DNA from: Streptomyces sp. XM4193
GTDB lineage: Bacteria > Actinomycetota > Actinomycetes > Streptomycetales > Streptomycetaceae
DNA length: 64,000 bases
Assembly (NCBI RefSeq): GCF_023072595.1
Contig: NZ_JALLGK010000002.1
Coordinates: 62,001-126,000, forward strand
Reading direction: 5' to 3'
The translations under genes were made by a program, and so were the position numbers. Each line of letters begins with the position of its first letter. The first letter of the stretch is position 1. The notes under the pieces were generated by a model. It was given only the letters and a program-made list of their open reading frames with translations, was not told the origin of the DNA and searched no databases. Positions 44,926 through 54,300 of the stretch are shown here, piece by piece.

Positions 44926-45765
44926 TCAGCGGCTGTCGGCGCCCTCGACGGTGACGTGGTCGATCAGGTGCTCGACCGCGCCGAGCAGCTCCGGGCGCAG
45001 ATCCCGGAAGCTGTGCACGGAGCCGAGGATGCGCTGCCAGGCGGCGCCGGTGTTCTCCGGCCACCCGAGCGAGCGGCACACCCCGGTCTTCCAGTCCTGT
45101 CCGCGCGGTACGACCGGCCAGGCCCGGATTCCGACCGACTCCGGCTTCACCGCCTCCCACACGTCCACGAAGGGGTGGCCGACGATCAGCACGTTCTCGT
45201 CGGTGACCGCGGCGGCGATCCGCGACTCCTTGGAGCCCGGCACCAGATGGTCGACCAGGACACCCAGCCTCGCCTCCGGTGTCGGCCCGAACTCCTGGAC
45301 GATCGCCGGGAGATCGTCAACCCCCTCCAGGTACTCCACCACCACGCCCTCGATGCGCAGATCGTCGCCCCAGACGCGTTCGACCAGCTCCGCGTCGTGG
45401 CGGCCCTCGACGTAGATCCGGCCCGCCCGCGCCACCCGCGCCTTCGCGTCCGGCACGGCGATCGAGCCGGAAGCGGTCAGCCGGGGCCCGCGGGGTGCGG
45501 CGGTACGGGCCCGTACGAGCGTGACCGGCTCCCCGTCCAGCAGGAACGCGGCCGGGTCCATCGGGAAGACCCGGTGCTTGCCGAACCGGTCCTCCAGGGT
45601 GACGGTCGGCCCGCCCGCGGTCTTCTCGCAGCGCACCACCGCCCCGCAGAAACCGGTGCCGGCGTCCTCGACCACGAGGCCGATGTCGGCGGGCACCTCG
45701 GGAACGGCCTTCTTCCGCTTCCACGGTGGAGTGAGGTCGGGGCTGTAACTGCGCATGCCGCTCAT
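44926..45765 (-). CDS. DUF3097 family protein
   Basis: The 279-residue protein matches the actinobacterial DUF3097 family as I know it: YSPDLTPPWKRKK near the N-terminus, GFCGAVVRCEKTAGGPTVTL (a small beta domain) and GRIYVEGRHDAELVERVWG followed by VVVEYLEGVDDL and LGVLVDHLVPGSKESRI. The glutamate in VEGRHD and the later DHLVPGS recall a Toprim-like metal site, which would suggest nucleic-acid chemistry; this is inference. ENVLIVGHPFVDVWEAVKP is another conserved block. It lies 30 bp upstream of the next minus-strand gene's end and 48 bp before hemW, so the three may be co-transcribed. Confidence 0.85.
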   Translation of the reverse strand: MSGMRSYSPDLTPPWKRKKAVPEVPADIGLVVEDAGTGFCGAVVRCEKTAGGPTVTLEDRFGKHRVFPMDPAAFLLDGEPVTLVRARTAAPRGPRLTASGSIAVPDAKARVARAGRIYVEGRHDAELVERVWGDDLRIEGVVVEYLEGVDDLPAIVQEFGPTPEARLGVLVDHLVPGSKESRIAAAVTDENVLIVGHPFVDVWEAVKPESVGIRAWPVVPRGQDWKTGVCRSLGWPENTGAAWQRILGSVHSFRDLRPELLGAVEHLIDHVTVEGADSR

Positions 45766-45795
45766 TGTGCCGCGCCGACGTCCCGGCGGCCGGGC

Positions 45796-46497
45796 TCAGG
45801 TACCGAACCGCCGTGCCAGCTCGTCCCGTTGGGCCCGTACGTAGGCGGCGTCCACCACCGCTCCGTGCCCGGGTACGTACCGTGCTCGCTCGCCGCCGAG
45901 GTCGAGCAGCCGGTCGAGCGCGGCGGGCCAGCGCAGGGGGTGGGCGTCGGGGCCCGCCTGCGGCTGCCCGGACTCCTCGACCAGATCGCCGCAGAACACC
46001 ACATCGGGCGAGCCGGGCACCAGTACCACCAGATCGTGTGCGGTGTGCCCGGGGCCGACGTTGACCAGTACCGCCTCCCGCCCGCCGAGCCGCAGAACCT
46101 GTTCGCCGCTCACCTCGTGCTGCGGCACCACCAGGACGTCCACGGCCTCCGCCGCTTCGCGCGGGTCGGCCCCGTGCCGGACGGCGTCGGCCCGCAGTCC
46201 GTCCGCCCCCTGCCGCAGCAGCGCTCCGGCGCCGACCGCGGCGTAGACCCGCACCCCGGAGAACGCGGCGGTGCCGAGCACATGGTCGAAGTGCGGGTGG
46301 GTGAGAGCGACGAAACCGACCGGACTCGTGGAGCGTTCCTCCAGGTCGCGGCGGATCTCGGCGCCCGCCGGGAGCCCGGGCCCGGTGTCCACGACGAGGG
46401 TCGTCTCGCTGCCGACGACCGCGCCGACGGTCTCGTCCCAACCCGGCATCCGCCGACGCAGCACGCCGGGGGCCAACTCTTCCCAGTCCTGGCTCAT
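45796..46497 (-). CDS. Metallo-beta-lactamase fold hydrolase
   Basis: The 233-residue protein has the MBL zinc motif HPHFDH in VALTHPHFDHVLGTAAF, GPGHTAHDLVVLVPG with a further His, VVFCGDLVE (metal-bridging Asp) and YVPGHGAVV with the last His. It starts at ATG 46497 (MSQDWEELAPGVLRRRM). The substrate is not evident; small stand-alone members include glyoxalase-II-like thioesterases and lactonases. It is likely first in a minus-strand unit with the DUF3097 gene and hemW, divergent from hrcA. Confidence 0.88.
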   Translation of the reverse strand: MSQDWEELAPGVLRRRMPGWDETVGAVVGSETTLVVDTGPGLPAGAEIRRDLEERSTSPVGFVALTHPHFDHVLGTAAFSGVRVYAAVGAGALLRQGADGLRADAVRHGADPREAAEAVDVLVVPQHEVSGEQVLRLGGREAVLVNVGPGHTAHDLVVLVPGSPDVVFCGDLVEESGQPQAGPDAHPLRWPAALDRLLDLGGERARYVPGHGAVVDAAYVRAQRDELARRFGT

Positions 46498-46735
46498 GCC
46501 CCGACGTTAGAGCCTCCGACGGGGATCACACGCCGGAGGCTCCCGGCACCGGCCCCGGATTCGGCGGCCCGATTCGGCGGCCGGATTCGGCGGCCCGGGA
46601 GTCGCGCCCGCCGGTGGCGCCCGGCCAGGGTGTCGGCGGCGGCGCTGCGAAGGCCACGTGTGGGGCGCAGCGTGCCCGGGGTGTCGTCGCAGCGTGTGTG
46701 AGGGATGCTCCCGCGATACCTTCTTGCGTCCGCCC

Positions 46736-46766
46736 TTGCCCTGGCTGTGGTACCCGGCCGTACACT
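46736..46766 (+). promoter_or_regulatory. Probable promoter of hrcA-dnaJ
   Basis: TTGCCC (46736-46741) and TACACT (46761-46766) are 19 nt apart, directly upstream of the CIRCE element, so HrcA bound there would block transcription initiation. Confidence 0.45.
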
Positions 46767-46776
46767 TGCCTGGGAC

Positions 46777-46803
46777 TTGGCACTCAGCGGGACAGAGTGC
46801 CAG
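46777..46803. promoter_or_regulatory. CIRCE operator (HrcA-binding site)
   Basis: TTGGCACTC-N9-GAGTGCCAG (46777-46785, 46795-46803) fits the CIRCE consensus TTAGCACTC-N9-GAGTGCTAA in spacing and core. It lies 43 bp ahead of hrcA, indicating that HrcA autoregulates this heat-shock operon. Confidence 0.92.
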
Positions 46804-46846
46804 AAATGTGACGTTCGATCGCGGCCGGGACGGGAGGTGCGCCGAA

Positions 46847-47863
46847 GTGCTCAGCGAACGCAGGCTGGAGGTCCTCCGGGCGATCGTCCAGGACTACGTC
46901 GGTACGGAGGAGCCCGTCGGCTCCAAGGCGTTGACCGAGCGGCACAACCTCAACGTCTCCCCGGCGACGGTGCGCAACGACATGGCCGTGCTGGAGGACG
47001 ACGGGTTCATCGCCCAGCCGCACACCAGCGCGGGCCGGGTGCCGACGGACAAGGGCTATCGGCTCTTCGTCGACAAGCTGGCCGGGGTCAAGCCGCTCAG
47101 CTCCGCCGAGCGCCGCGCCATCCAGAACTTCCTGGACGGCGCGGTCGATCTGGACGACGTCGTCGGCCGTACGGTCCGGCTGCTGGCGCAGCTGACCAGG
47201 CAGGTCGCCGTCGTGCAGTACCCCTCGCTGACGCGCTCCACGGTGCGGCACGTGGAGCTGCTCGCCATGGCGCCGGCCCGGCTGATGCTGGTGCTGATCA
47301 CCGACACCGGCAGGGTCGAGCAGCGTCTGGTGGACTGCCCGAGCCCGATCGGTGAGGAGTCGGTCGCCGATCTGCGCGCCCGGCTGAACAGCCGGGTGGT
47401 CACCCAGCGGTTCGCGGATGTGCCGCGGTTGGTGCAGGACCTGCCCGAATCCTTCGAGGTCGAGGATCGCGGAGCGGTCTCGGCGGTGCTGTCGGCGCTG
47501 CTGGAGACCCTGGTCGAGGAGACCGAGGAGCGGCTGATGATCGGCGGCACCTCCAACCTCACCCGCTTCGGGCACGATTTCCCGCTGACGATCGGTCCGG
47601 TGCTCGAAGCCCTGGAGGAGCAGGTCGTTCTGCTCAAGTTGTTGGGCGAATCGCATGATTCGGGCATGACGGTGCGCATCGGTCATGAGAATGCTCACGA
47701 AGGCCTCAGTTCCACCTCAGTCGTCTCCGTCGGTTACGGTTCCGGCGGTGAGGCAGTAGCCAAGCTCGGCGTGGTCGGACCGACCCGCATGGACTATCCG
47801 GGAACGATGGGAGCGGTACGCGCAGTGGCACGTTACGTCGGACAGATCCTCGCGGAGTCATAA
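46847..47863 (+). CDS. hrcA: Heat-inducible transcription repressor HrcA
   Basis: The GTG at 46847 ([18 protein letters not shown]) follows GGGAGG by 9 nt and gives 338 residues, normal for HrcA. An N-terminal winged helix ([53 protein letters not shown]) is followed by the GAF-like regulatory domain ending in [20 protein letters not shown]. HrcA represses chaperone genes through CIRCE and is helped to fold by GroEL. A CIRCE element stands in its own promoter. The TAA stop is directly followed by the dnaJ start. Confidence 0.97.
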   Translation: MLSERRLEVLRAIVQDYVGTEEPVGSKALTERHNLNVSPATVRNDMAVLEDDGFIAQPHTSAGRVPTDKGYRLFVDKLAGVKPLSSAERRAIQNFLDGAVDLDDVVGRTVRLLAQLTRQVAVVQYPSLTRSTVRHVELLAMAPARLMLVLITDTGRVEQRLVDCPSPIGEESVADLRARLNSRVVTQRFADVPRLVQDLPESFEVEDRGAVSAVLSALLETLVEETEERLMIGGTSNLTRFGHDFPLTIGPVLEALEEQVVLLKLLGESHDSGMTVRIGHENAHEGLSSTSVVSVGYGSGGEAVAKLGVVGPTRMDYPGTMGAVRAVARYVGQILAES

Positions 47864-48988
47864 GTGGCGACGGACTACTACGCGGTCCTCGGTGTTCAGC
47901 GCGACGCCTCGGCGGAGGAGATCAAGAAGGCCTTCCGCCGCCTCGCGCGCGAGCTGCACCCCGACGTGAACCCGGACCCGAAGACGCAGGAGCGGTTCAA
48001 GGAGATCAACACCGCGTACGAGGTGTTGTCCGATCCGCAGAAGAAGCAGGTCTACGACCTCGGCGGCGACCCCAACGGCGGCGGCGCCGCGGGCTTCGGA
48101 GGGGGCGGCTTCGGCAACTTCTCCGACATCATGGACGCCTTCTTCGGCCAGGCCTCCCAGCGCGGGCCCCGCTCGCGCACCCGGCGCGGCCAGGACGCGA
48201 TGATCCGCCTGGACATTGATCTGGAGGAGGCCGCGTTCGGCACCACCAAGGAGATCCAGGTGGACACCGCCACGGTGTGCGGCACCTGCAGCGGCGAGGG
48301 GGCGGCGCCGGGCACCTCGGCGCAGACCTGCGACATGTGCCGCGGTCGCGGTGAGGTCTCCCAGGTCACCCGTTCCTTCCTCGGCCAGGTCATGACCTCC
48401 CGGCCGTGCCCGCAGTGCCAGGGCTTCGGCACGGTCGTACCGACCCCCTGCCAGGAGTGCGCGGGCGACGGCCGGATCCGTTCGCGCCGCAGCCTGACGG
48501 TGAAGATCCCCGCCGGCGTGGACAACGGCACCCGCATCGCCCTCGCGGGCGAGGGCGAGGTCGGCCCCGGCGGCGGCCCGGCGGGCGACCTCTACGTGGA
48601 GATCCACGAGAATCCGCACGCGGTCTTCCAGCGGCGGGGCGACGATCTGCACTGCACCGTGACGATCCCGATGACGGCCGCGGCGCTGGGCACCAAATGT
48701 CCGCTGGAGACGTTGGACGGCGTCGAGGACATCGATGTGCGCCCGGGCACACAGTCCGGCCAGTCGATTCCGCTGCACGGCAGAGGCGTCACACATCTGC
48801 GCGGCAGCGGGCGCGGCGACCTGATCGTCCACGTCGAGGTCCAGACGCCCGGCAAGCTCGACGCGGAGCAGGAGGACCTGCTCCGCCGGCTCGCGGCGCT
48901 GCGCGGCGAGGAGCGGCCCACCGGGCAGTTCCAGCCCGGGCAGCAGGGCCTGTTCTCCCGTCTGAAGGACGCCTTCAACGGCCGTTGA
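47864..48988 (+). CDS. dnaJ: Chaperone protein DnaJ
   Basis: The 374-residue co-chaperone stimulates DnaK ATPase activity. It contains the J domain with HPD at 32-34, a Gly/Phe-rich linker ([20 protein letters not shown]), four CxxCxGxG-like zinc repeats ([32 protein letters not shown]) and C-terminal beta domains. Its GTG start immediately follows the hrcA stop, so the two are one operon under CIRCE control. It is the HrcA-linked DnaJ (often called DnaJ2) rather than the dnaK-operon copy. A long hairpin follows. Confidence 0.97.
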   Translation: MATDYYAVLGVQRDASAEEIKKAFRRLARELHPDVNPDPKTQERFKEINTAYEVLSDPQKKQVYDLGGDPNGGGAAGFGGGGFGNFSDIMDAFFGQASQRGPRSRTRRGQDAMIRLDIDLEEAAFGTTKEIQVDTATVCGTCSGEGAAPGTSAQTCDMCRGRGEVSQVTRSFLGQVMTSRPCPQCQGFGTVVPTPCQECAGDGRIRSRRSLTVKIPAGVDNGTRIALAGEGEVGPGGGPAGDLYVEIHENPHAVFQRRGDDLHCTVTIPMTAAALGTKCPLETLDGVEDIDVRPGTQSGQSIPLHGRGVTHLRGSGRGDLIVHVEVQTPGKLDAEQEDLLRRLAALRGEERPTGQFQPGQQGLFSRLKDAFNGR

Positions 48989-49068
48989 TCCCGGCCGGCT
49001 CCCCGCCCCCGCGCCGAGCGGTCCGGGGGCTCCGCGCCGAGCGGTCCTGGGGCCCGGTCAGCACTTCT

Positions 49069-49113
49069 CAGCAGTCGGCGGTGCGCACACTCCGTGCGTA
49101 CCGCCGACTGCTG
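49069..49113 (+). terminator. 20-bp hairpin terminator after dnaJ
   Basis: Two 20-nt arms (49069-49088 and 49094-49113) pair with a single wobble around a 5-nt loop, 80 nt after the dnaJ stop and 28 nt before the next gene. No U-tract is present. Confidence 0.8.
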
Positions 49114-49141
49114 TGTGTGCGCCGCGTGACAGGATGTGGTC

Positions 49142-50323
49142 ATGTCCGCTGCACTTCCCGAGGAGCCGGCTCCCGGGGGATCCGCGAGCGCTCCGAGTGC
49201 CGAGCAGTCCGGCAACTCCGCGAGCCCCGGCCCCCGTTCACTGCGCGCACTGCTCCGACTCCCGGTCGTCCAGGCGCCGATGGCCGGCGGCGCGGCCACT
49301 CCCGAGCTCGCCGCCGCGGTGAGCGGGGCCGGTGGTCTGGGCTTCCTCGCCGCCGGTTACAAGACGCCCGAGGCGATGTACGAGCAGATCCGGGCGGTGC
49401 GCAGGCTGACCCGGCGGCCGTTCGGAGTGAACGTCTTCGTGCCGCCCGCCTCGCCCCACCCCTCCGAGCACGGCGGTGAGACACCGGCCGCGGTCGAGGT
49501 GTACCGGGCGCAGCTGGCCGGGGAGGCGCGCTGGTACGACACCGCGCTCGGCGACCCGGAGCAGGGCACCGACGACGCGTACGACGGCAAGCTCGCGGTG
49601 CTGCGCGAACACCCGGTGCCGGTGGTGTCGTTCGCCTTCGGCTGCCCCTCCGCGCGGACGCTGCGCAGCCTGTCCGAGCGGGGCACGCTCACCGTCGTCA
49701 CGGTCACCTCGGTCGCCGAGGCGCGGGCGGCGCAGCGGGCCGGGGCGGACGCGCTGTGCGTCCAGGGCATCGAGGCGGGCGGTCACCAGAGCACCCACCA
49801 CGACGACCCGTACGCCGACGGAGCCGGGGTCGGGCTCCTCGCGCTGATCGGGCAGGTGCACGAGAGCGTGCCGCTTCCGCTGGTCGCGGCGGGCGGGCTG
49901 ATGCGCGGCGGGCAGATCGCCGCCGCGCTTGCGGCCGGTGCCGCCGCCGCGCAGCTCGGCACGGCCTTCCTGCCGTGCCCGGAGTCGGGCGCGCACCCGC
50001 TGCACAAGCAGTCGCTGACTGATCCGCTCTTCGCCCGCACCGAGCTGACCAGGGCGTTCAGCGGCCGTCCGGCACGCGGTCTGGTGAACCGATTCATGCG
50101 TGAGCACGGCCCGTACGCGCCGGCCGCCTATCCGCAGGTGCACCATCTGACGGCCGGCATCCGCAGGGCTGCCGCCGCAGCGGGCGACGCCCAGGGCATG
50201 GCGCTCTGGGCGGGCCAGGGCCACCGGCTGGCCCGTACGCTGCCGGCCGCCGAGCTGGTGGCGCTGCTGGCCGAGGAAGTCGAGGCGGCTCGTGCCGAGT
50301 TGCTGGGAGGACAGGAGTCATGA
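49142..50323 (+). CDS. Nitronate monooxygenase-like FMN enzyme
   Basis: The 393-residue product (ATG 49142; a GTG two codons earlier is possible) is a TIM-barrel of the 2-nitropropane dioxygenase family: LPVVQAPMAGGAATPELAAA, VSGAGGLGFLAAGY, PFGVNVFVP, VSFAFGCPS, DALCVQGIEAGGHQ (FMN and catalytic His region) and LPLVAAGGLMRGGQIAAALA. Such enzymes oxidise propionate-3-nitronate and other nitronates. It overlaps rsmE by 4 nt (ATGA), implying coupled translation, although the two functions are not obviously related. Confidence 0.9.
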   Translation: MSAALPEEPAPGGSASAPSAEQSGNSASPGPRSLRALLRLPVVQAPMAGGAATPELAAAVSGAGGLGFLAAGYKTPEAMYEQIRAVRRLTRRPFGVNVFVPPASPHPSEHGGETPAAVEVYRAQLAGEARWYDTALGDPEQGTDDAYDGKLAVLREHPVPVVSFAFGCPSARTLRSLSERGTLTVVTVTSVAEARAAQRAGADALCVQGIEAGGHQSTHHDDPYADGAGVGLLALIGQVHESVPLPLVAAGGLMRGGQIAAALAAGAAAAQLGTAFLPCPESGAHPLHKQSLTDPLFARTELTRAFSGRPARGLVNRFMREHGPYAPAAYPQVHHLTAGIRRAAAAAGDAQGMALWAGQGHRLARTLPAAELVALLAEEVEAARAELLGGQES

Positions 50324-51069
50324 CCGCACCGCTGTTCGTCGTCGACACACAGGCGCTGGAGGCCGGGGCCGCCGCGGGCGAGCTGCTGCTGGAGGGCGCC
50401 GAGGGTCGTCACGCGGTCTCGGTGCGCCGGTTGCGCGCCGGCGAGGCGGTGACGCTCACCGACGGCGCCGGCACCTCGGCCGAGGGCGTGGTCGCGGCCG
50501 CCGAGGGCAAGGACCAACTGCACGTGAACCTCGGGCGGTTGAGCCACGAGGCACCGGGGGACCCGCGGCTGGTGGTGGTCCAGGCCCTGCCCAAGGGCGA
50601 CCGCGGCGAGCTCGCGGTCGAGACCATGACCGAGACGGGCGTGGACGTCATCGTGCCCTGGGCCGCCTCCCGCTGCGTCACCCAGTGGAGGGGCCCGCGC
50701 GGGGAGAAGTCCCTCGCCAAATGGCGCGCCACGGCCAGGGAGGCGGGCAAGCAGTCCCGTCGGCGGAGGTTCCCCGAGGTGCGCGCGCTCGCCTCCACCG
50801 CGGAGCTGGCGCCGCTGCTGGCGGAGGCCGAGCTGGCCGCCGTGCTGCACGAGGAGGGCAGCACCCCGCTGGCCACCGCCGCGCTGCCCGCCACCGGGAC
50901 GGTGGTGCTGGTCGTCGGCCCCGAAGGCGGCGTCAGCGAACGGGAGTTGGAGCTCTTCGCCGAGTCGGGCGCGCGGCCCCACAGGCTGGGCCCGAGTGTG
51001 CTGCGCACCTCGACCGCCGGTACCGCCGCCGCGGCACTGCTGCTCGGCCGCAGCGGACGCTGGTCCTGA
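50320..51069 (+). CDS. rsmE: 16S rRNA (uracil-1498-N3)-methyltransferase
   Basis: RsmE methylates U1498 of 16S rRNA at the decoding centre. The 249-residue protein has a PUA-like N-terminal domain (GRHAVSVRRLRAGEAVTLTD) and a SPOUT knot at the C-terminus: VVVQALPKGDRGELAVETMT, GVDVIVPWAASRCV, VLVVGPEGGVSERELELF and LGPSVLRTSTAGTAAAALLL. It overlaps the upstream gene and precedes the HIT gene by 37 nt, probably in one operon. The dnaJ-rsmE proximity is common in Gram-positives. Confidence 0.96.
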   Translation: MTAPLFVVDTQALEAGAAAGELLLEGAEGRHAVSVRRLRAGEAVTLTDGAGTSAEGVVAAAEGKDQLHVNLGRLSHEAPGDPRLVVVQALPKGDRGELAVETMTETGVDVIVPWAASRCVTQWRGPRGEKSLAKWRATAREAGKQSRRRRFPEVRALASTAELAPLLAEAELAAVLHEEGSTPLATAALPATGTVVLVVGPEGGVSERELELFAESGARPHRLGPSVLRTSTAGTAAAALLLGRSGRWS

Positions 51070-51106
51070 GCCCACCGCGTACGGTCCAGGGGGTAGCATC
51101 CGGCCC

Positions 51107-51460
51107 ATGGCTGGAGAACCGCAGGCTGACTGCCTTTTCTGCAAGATCGTCGCGGGAGCGGTGCCGGCGACCGTCGTGCGCGAGACCGAGACGACGCTCG
51201 CCTTTCGCGACATCAACCCGCAGGCGCCCACCCATGTGCTGGTGATCCCCAAGGCCCACCACCCGAGCGCCGCCGAACTGGCCGCCCGGGCGCCCGAGCT
51301 CGCCGCCGACGTCCTGCGCGAGGTCGGTGAGGTCGCCGCACAGGAGAAGGCCGAGTCCTACCGGCTCGTCTTCAACACCGGTGCCGCCGCCGGGCAGACC
51401 GTCTTCCACGCGCACGCCCATGTGCTGGCCGGGCGCGGACTCGAATGGCCCCCGGGCTGA
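51107..51460 (+). CDS. HIT family nucleotide-binding protein
   Basis: The 117-residue protein has the zinc-type N-terminus DCLFCKIVAGAVPATVV, PTHVLVIPKAHHPS, and the histidine triad HAHAH at 101-105 in TVFHAHAHVLAGR, as in Hint-type hydrolases of purine nucleoside phosphoramidates. The ATG at 51107 gives the standard length. It follows rsmE by 37 nt and precedes the RNase Z gene by only 3 nt, so it is an operon member. Confidence 0.93.
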   Translation: MAGEPQADCLFCKIVAGAVPATVVRETETTLAFRDINPQAPTHVLVIPKAHHPSAAELAARAPELAADVLREVGEVAAQEKAESYRLVFNTGAAAGQTVFHAHAHVLAGRGLEWPPG

Positions 51461-51463
51461 GCG

Positions 51464-52369
51464 ATGCGCGAACTGATCGTGCTGGGCACGGCCAGCCAGG
51501 TGCCGACCAGGCACCGCAACCACAACGGGTACGTGCTCCGCTGGGACGGTCACGGACTGCTCTTCGACCCCGGCGAGGGGTCCCAGCGGCAGATGCTGCG
51601 CGCCGGCGTCGCCGCCCACGACCTCGACAGGCTCTGCGTCACCCACTTCCACGGTGACCACAGCCTGGGCCTGGCCGGGGTCGTCCAGCGCATCAACCTC
51701 GACCGGGTCCCGCACCCGGTGACCGCCCACTTCCCGGCGAGCGGACAGCGCTTCTTCGACCGGCTGCGCTACGCCACCGCCTACCGCGAGACCGTCCACC
51801 TGGTCGTCGAACCGGTGCACGAGGACGGCCAGGTGCTCGCGCGCACACCGGAGTTCACCCTGGTGGCACGGGAGCTCTCGCATCCGGTGCAGTCCTTCGG
51901 CTACCGCCTCGTCGAACCGGACAGCAGGCGGATGCTGCCCCGGCTGCTGGCCGAACGCGGCATCCGCGGCCCGGACATCGGCCTCCTCCAGCGCGCCGGT
52001 GAACTGCGCGGCGTGAGCCTGGAGTCGGTGAGCGAGCCGCGGCGCGGGCAGCGGTTCGCCTTCGTCATGGACACCAGGCTCTGCGACGGCGTGTACGCGC
52101 TCGCCGAGGGCTGCGACATGCTCGTCATCGAATCCACCTTCACCGACGAGGACCATGAACTGGCCCGCGACCACGGCCATCTCACCGCGGGCCAGGCGGG
52201 CCGGGTCGCGGCCGAGAGCGGGGTGCGGCATCTGGTGCTCACCCACTTCTCCCAGCGGTACACCGATCCGACGGTCTTCGCCGAGCAGGCCGCGGGGGCC
52301 GGCTTCACCGGCGAAATCACCGTCGCCGAGGACCTGTTGAGAGTGCCGGTCCCCCCGCGCGGGCGCTGA
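51464..52369 (+). CDS. rnz: Ribonuclease Z
   Basis: The 301-residue metallo-beta-lactamase protein begins [20 protein letters not shown], the RNase Z form of the N-terminus. It has HFHGDH at 61-66, [41 protein letters not shown] and [10 protein letters not shown]. RNase Z cuts pre-tRNA 3' trailers; this matters here because the tRNA-Ala genes lack encoded CCA. It starts 3 nt after the HIT gene and ends the operon. Confidence 0.93.
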   Translation: MRELIVLGTASQVPTRHRNHNGYVLRWDGHGLLFDPGEGSQRQMLRAGVAAHDLDRLCVTHFHGDHSLGLAGVVQRINLDRVPHPVTAHFPASGQRFFDRLRYATAYRETVHLVVEPVHEDGQVLARTPEFTLVARELSHPVQSFGYRLVEPDSRRMLPRLLAERGIRGPDIGLLQRAGELRGVSLESVSEPRRGQRFAFVMDTRLCDGVYALAEGCDMLVIESTFTDEDHELARDHGHLTAGQAGRVAAESGVRHLVLTHFSQRYTDPTVFAEQAAGAGFTGEITVAEDLLRVPVPPRGR

Positions 52370-52583
52370 CCCGGCCGCAGCCCCGGCAACACGGACCGGC
52401 AACCCGCCTCCGGACCGCGGCCCGGCACCGGCACACCGGCACACCGGCGGCCCGGCACCAGCACGGTGCGGGCCGGGACCGGGTGCGGCACCGCGGCCGG
52501 CACCGGCACGGCATACGACGCTCTCCGGCGGTCGGCGGGTGCCGCTCGGCGCTGCGGACGGCCGGGGCCGCCCCGCCGCGGAC

Positions 52584-52619
52584 CGGACGCATCCGGACGC
52601 ACCCGGACGCATCCGGACT
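52584..52619. repeat. 10-bp tandem repeat, 3.6 copies
   Basis: CGGACGCA[TC]C is repeated at 52584, 52594 and 52604, with a partial fourth at 52614. It lies between the convergent RNase Z and GH4 genes, beside CACCGGCACACCGG-type low-complexity sequence (52425-52450). Confidence 0.75.
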
Positions 52620-52625
52620 GCCGGC

Positions 52626-53966
52626 CTACGAGCCGTCCCCGCTGTCGTCCTGCCAGCCCGCGGCGCGCAGCATCCGACCGGCCGCCGCCGCGGAGTCGAC
52701 CAGCGGGTGGGCGACCAGCGCACGCAGCGCGGCGTTCCACTCGCCGCTGCGTGCCGCCGCGACGGTCGCGCGCTCGGCCGCCTTCACCTGGCCGACCAGC
52801 CCCAGCTCCGCGCCGCCCAGCGGCGCCACGGGCAGCGGATGCGCACCTTCGGTGTCCACCGCGCAGACCGTCTCGACCACGGCGTCGTCCGGCAGCGACG
52901 GAATCGCCCCGCGCCCCGCGACGTTGAGAATCAGCCGGGGCGGAGCGGGCGAGGGGTCGGCCCCGGCGAGTGCCCGCATCAGGGAGAGCGCGACCTGCTC
53001 GTATCCGCCGCCCTCCAGATCGCTCGCCCCCCGCTCCCAACCGCCGCCCGCCGCGCGGGAGTCGGCGAGGTAGGTCTCCTCCCGCTCCCGGCGCACCCGC
53101 TGCCACAGCTCGAGCGCCCGCTGCGGGTCCGCCGCCGCACCGGCGAAGAACTCCTCCTGCTGGCGCCGGAGGAACTCGCCCCTGGTCTCCTGAGCGGTCC
53201 GCACCGCCTCCAGGGTCTCCCGGGCGAAGTAGTAGTAGTGCAGGTACTCGTTGGGCAGCGAACCCAGCGCACGCAGCAGCTCGCCGCCGAAGAGCCGGCC
53301 CTCCTCGAAGGAGGCGAGCGCCTCGTCGGAGGCCAGCAGCCCCGGCAGCAGTTCCTCGCCCCGCCAGCGCAACGAACGCAGCCAGCCCAGGTGATTGAGC
53401 CCCAGGTAGTCGTAGCCGACCTCGCCCGCGGGGACACCCGCCGCCGCGGCCGCGCGCCGCACCAGGCCCACGGGGGAGTCGCAGATGCCGATGACCCGGT
53501 CGCCGAGCACCTCGGCCATCGCCTCGGTCACCAGACCCGCGGGGTTGGTGAAGTTGACGACCCAGGCGCGCGGTGCGAGCGCGCGGACCCGCTCGGCCAC
53601 GGCGCGTGCGACCGGCACCGTGCGCAGCCCGTAGAGGATGCCGCCCGGGCCCACGGTCTCCTGGCCCAGGAGCCCTTCGGCCAGCGGCAGTCGCTCGTCC
53701 CCGACTCTGCCCTCGGTGCCGCCCACCCGGATCGCGGAGAAGACGAAGTCGGCGCCGGCCAGCGCCTCGTCGAGGTCGGTGGTGGTGCGCACCCGCGGCC
53801 CCGGCGGGAGTTGGTCGATGACCGAGGCGACGACGTCCAGCCGCCGCCGGTCGGTGTCGTGGAGCGTCAACTCGTCGATCAGGCCGCCGGACCGACCGCC
53901 TTCGGCGAGCGCGGAGTACACCAGCGGCACGCGGAACCCGCCGCCGCCGAGCAGGGAAAGTCGCAT
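52626..53966 (-). CDS. GH4 family 6-phospho-beta-glucosidase-like enzyme
   Basis: The 446-residue protein starts at ATG 53966 with the dinucleotide-binding [22 protein letters not shown]4 landmarks follow: [63 protein letters not shown] and [14 protein letters not shown], where Asn and His probably bind metal. GH4 enzymes cleave phosphorylated glycosides by an NAD- and metal-dependent redox mechanism. The gene is divergent from a PfkB-type kinase, with ~330 bp between them. A shared sugar pathway is likely but the sugar is unknown. Confidence 0.9.
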   Translation of the reverse strand: MRLSLLGGGGFRVPLVYSALAEGGRSGGLIDELTLHDTDRRRLDVVASVIDQLPPGPRVRTTTDLDEALAGADFVFSAIRVGGTEGRVGDERLPLAEGLLGQETVGPGGILYGLRTVPVARAVAERVRALAPRAWVVNFTNPAGLVTEAMAEVLGDRVIGICDSPVGLVRRAAAAAGVPAGEVGYDYLGLNHLGWLRSLRWRGEELLPGLLASDEALASFEEGRLFGGELLRALGSLPNEYLHYYYFARETLEAVRTAQETRGEFLRRQQEEFFAGAAADPQRALELWQRVRREREETYLADSRAAGGGWERGASDLEGGGYEQVALSLMRALAGADPSPAPPRLILNVAGRGAIPSLPDDAVVETVCAVDTEGAHPLPVAPLGGAELGLVGQVKAAERATVAAARSGEWNAALRALVAHPLVDSAAAAGRMLRAAGWQDDSGDGS

Positions 53967-54300
53967 GTCGGTGACCGTACCGCGACCCACCGACAACCGT
54001 CCGCGACCGACAGCCCCACACGGCCGCCGCCCGCACCCGCACGACCACCCGGGCTCCGCACGCCCGTCCACGCTCCGTACGCCCGCCCAAGCCCCGTGCC
54101 CCGCCCCGCACTTCGGGTCCCACCCGCCCAGGCTCCGTACGCCGCCCCGGACTTCGGGTCCACCGGCCCCGGACTTCGGGCCCGTACGCCCTGCGTGCCG
54201 CGCCCCGCCCGTCCCCGCCTGCCGCGCGCGGTGCGCGACCTCCGGCGGACGTGCAGAGCCGTCGCGACGCCCGGCCGGAGCGATCCGGCACACTGTGGCC
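53967..54300. other. Divergent intergenic region with three 17-bp repeats
   Basis: Promoters for the GH4 and PfkB genes should lie here. CCCCG[CG]ACTTCGGG[TC]CC occurs three times (54104-54120, 54145-54161, 54167-54183). No operator typical of LacI-type regulators is recognised. Confidence 0.55.
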
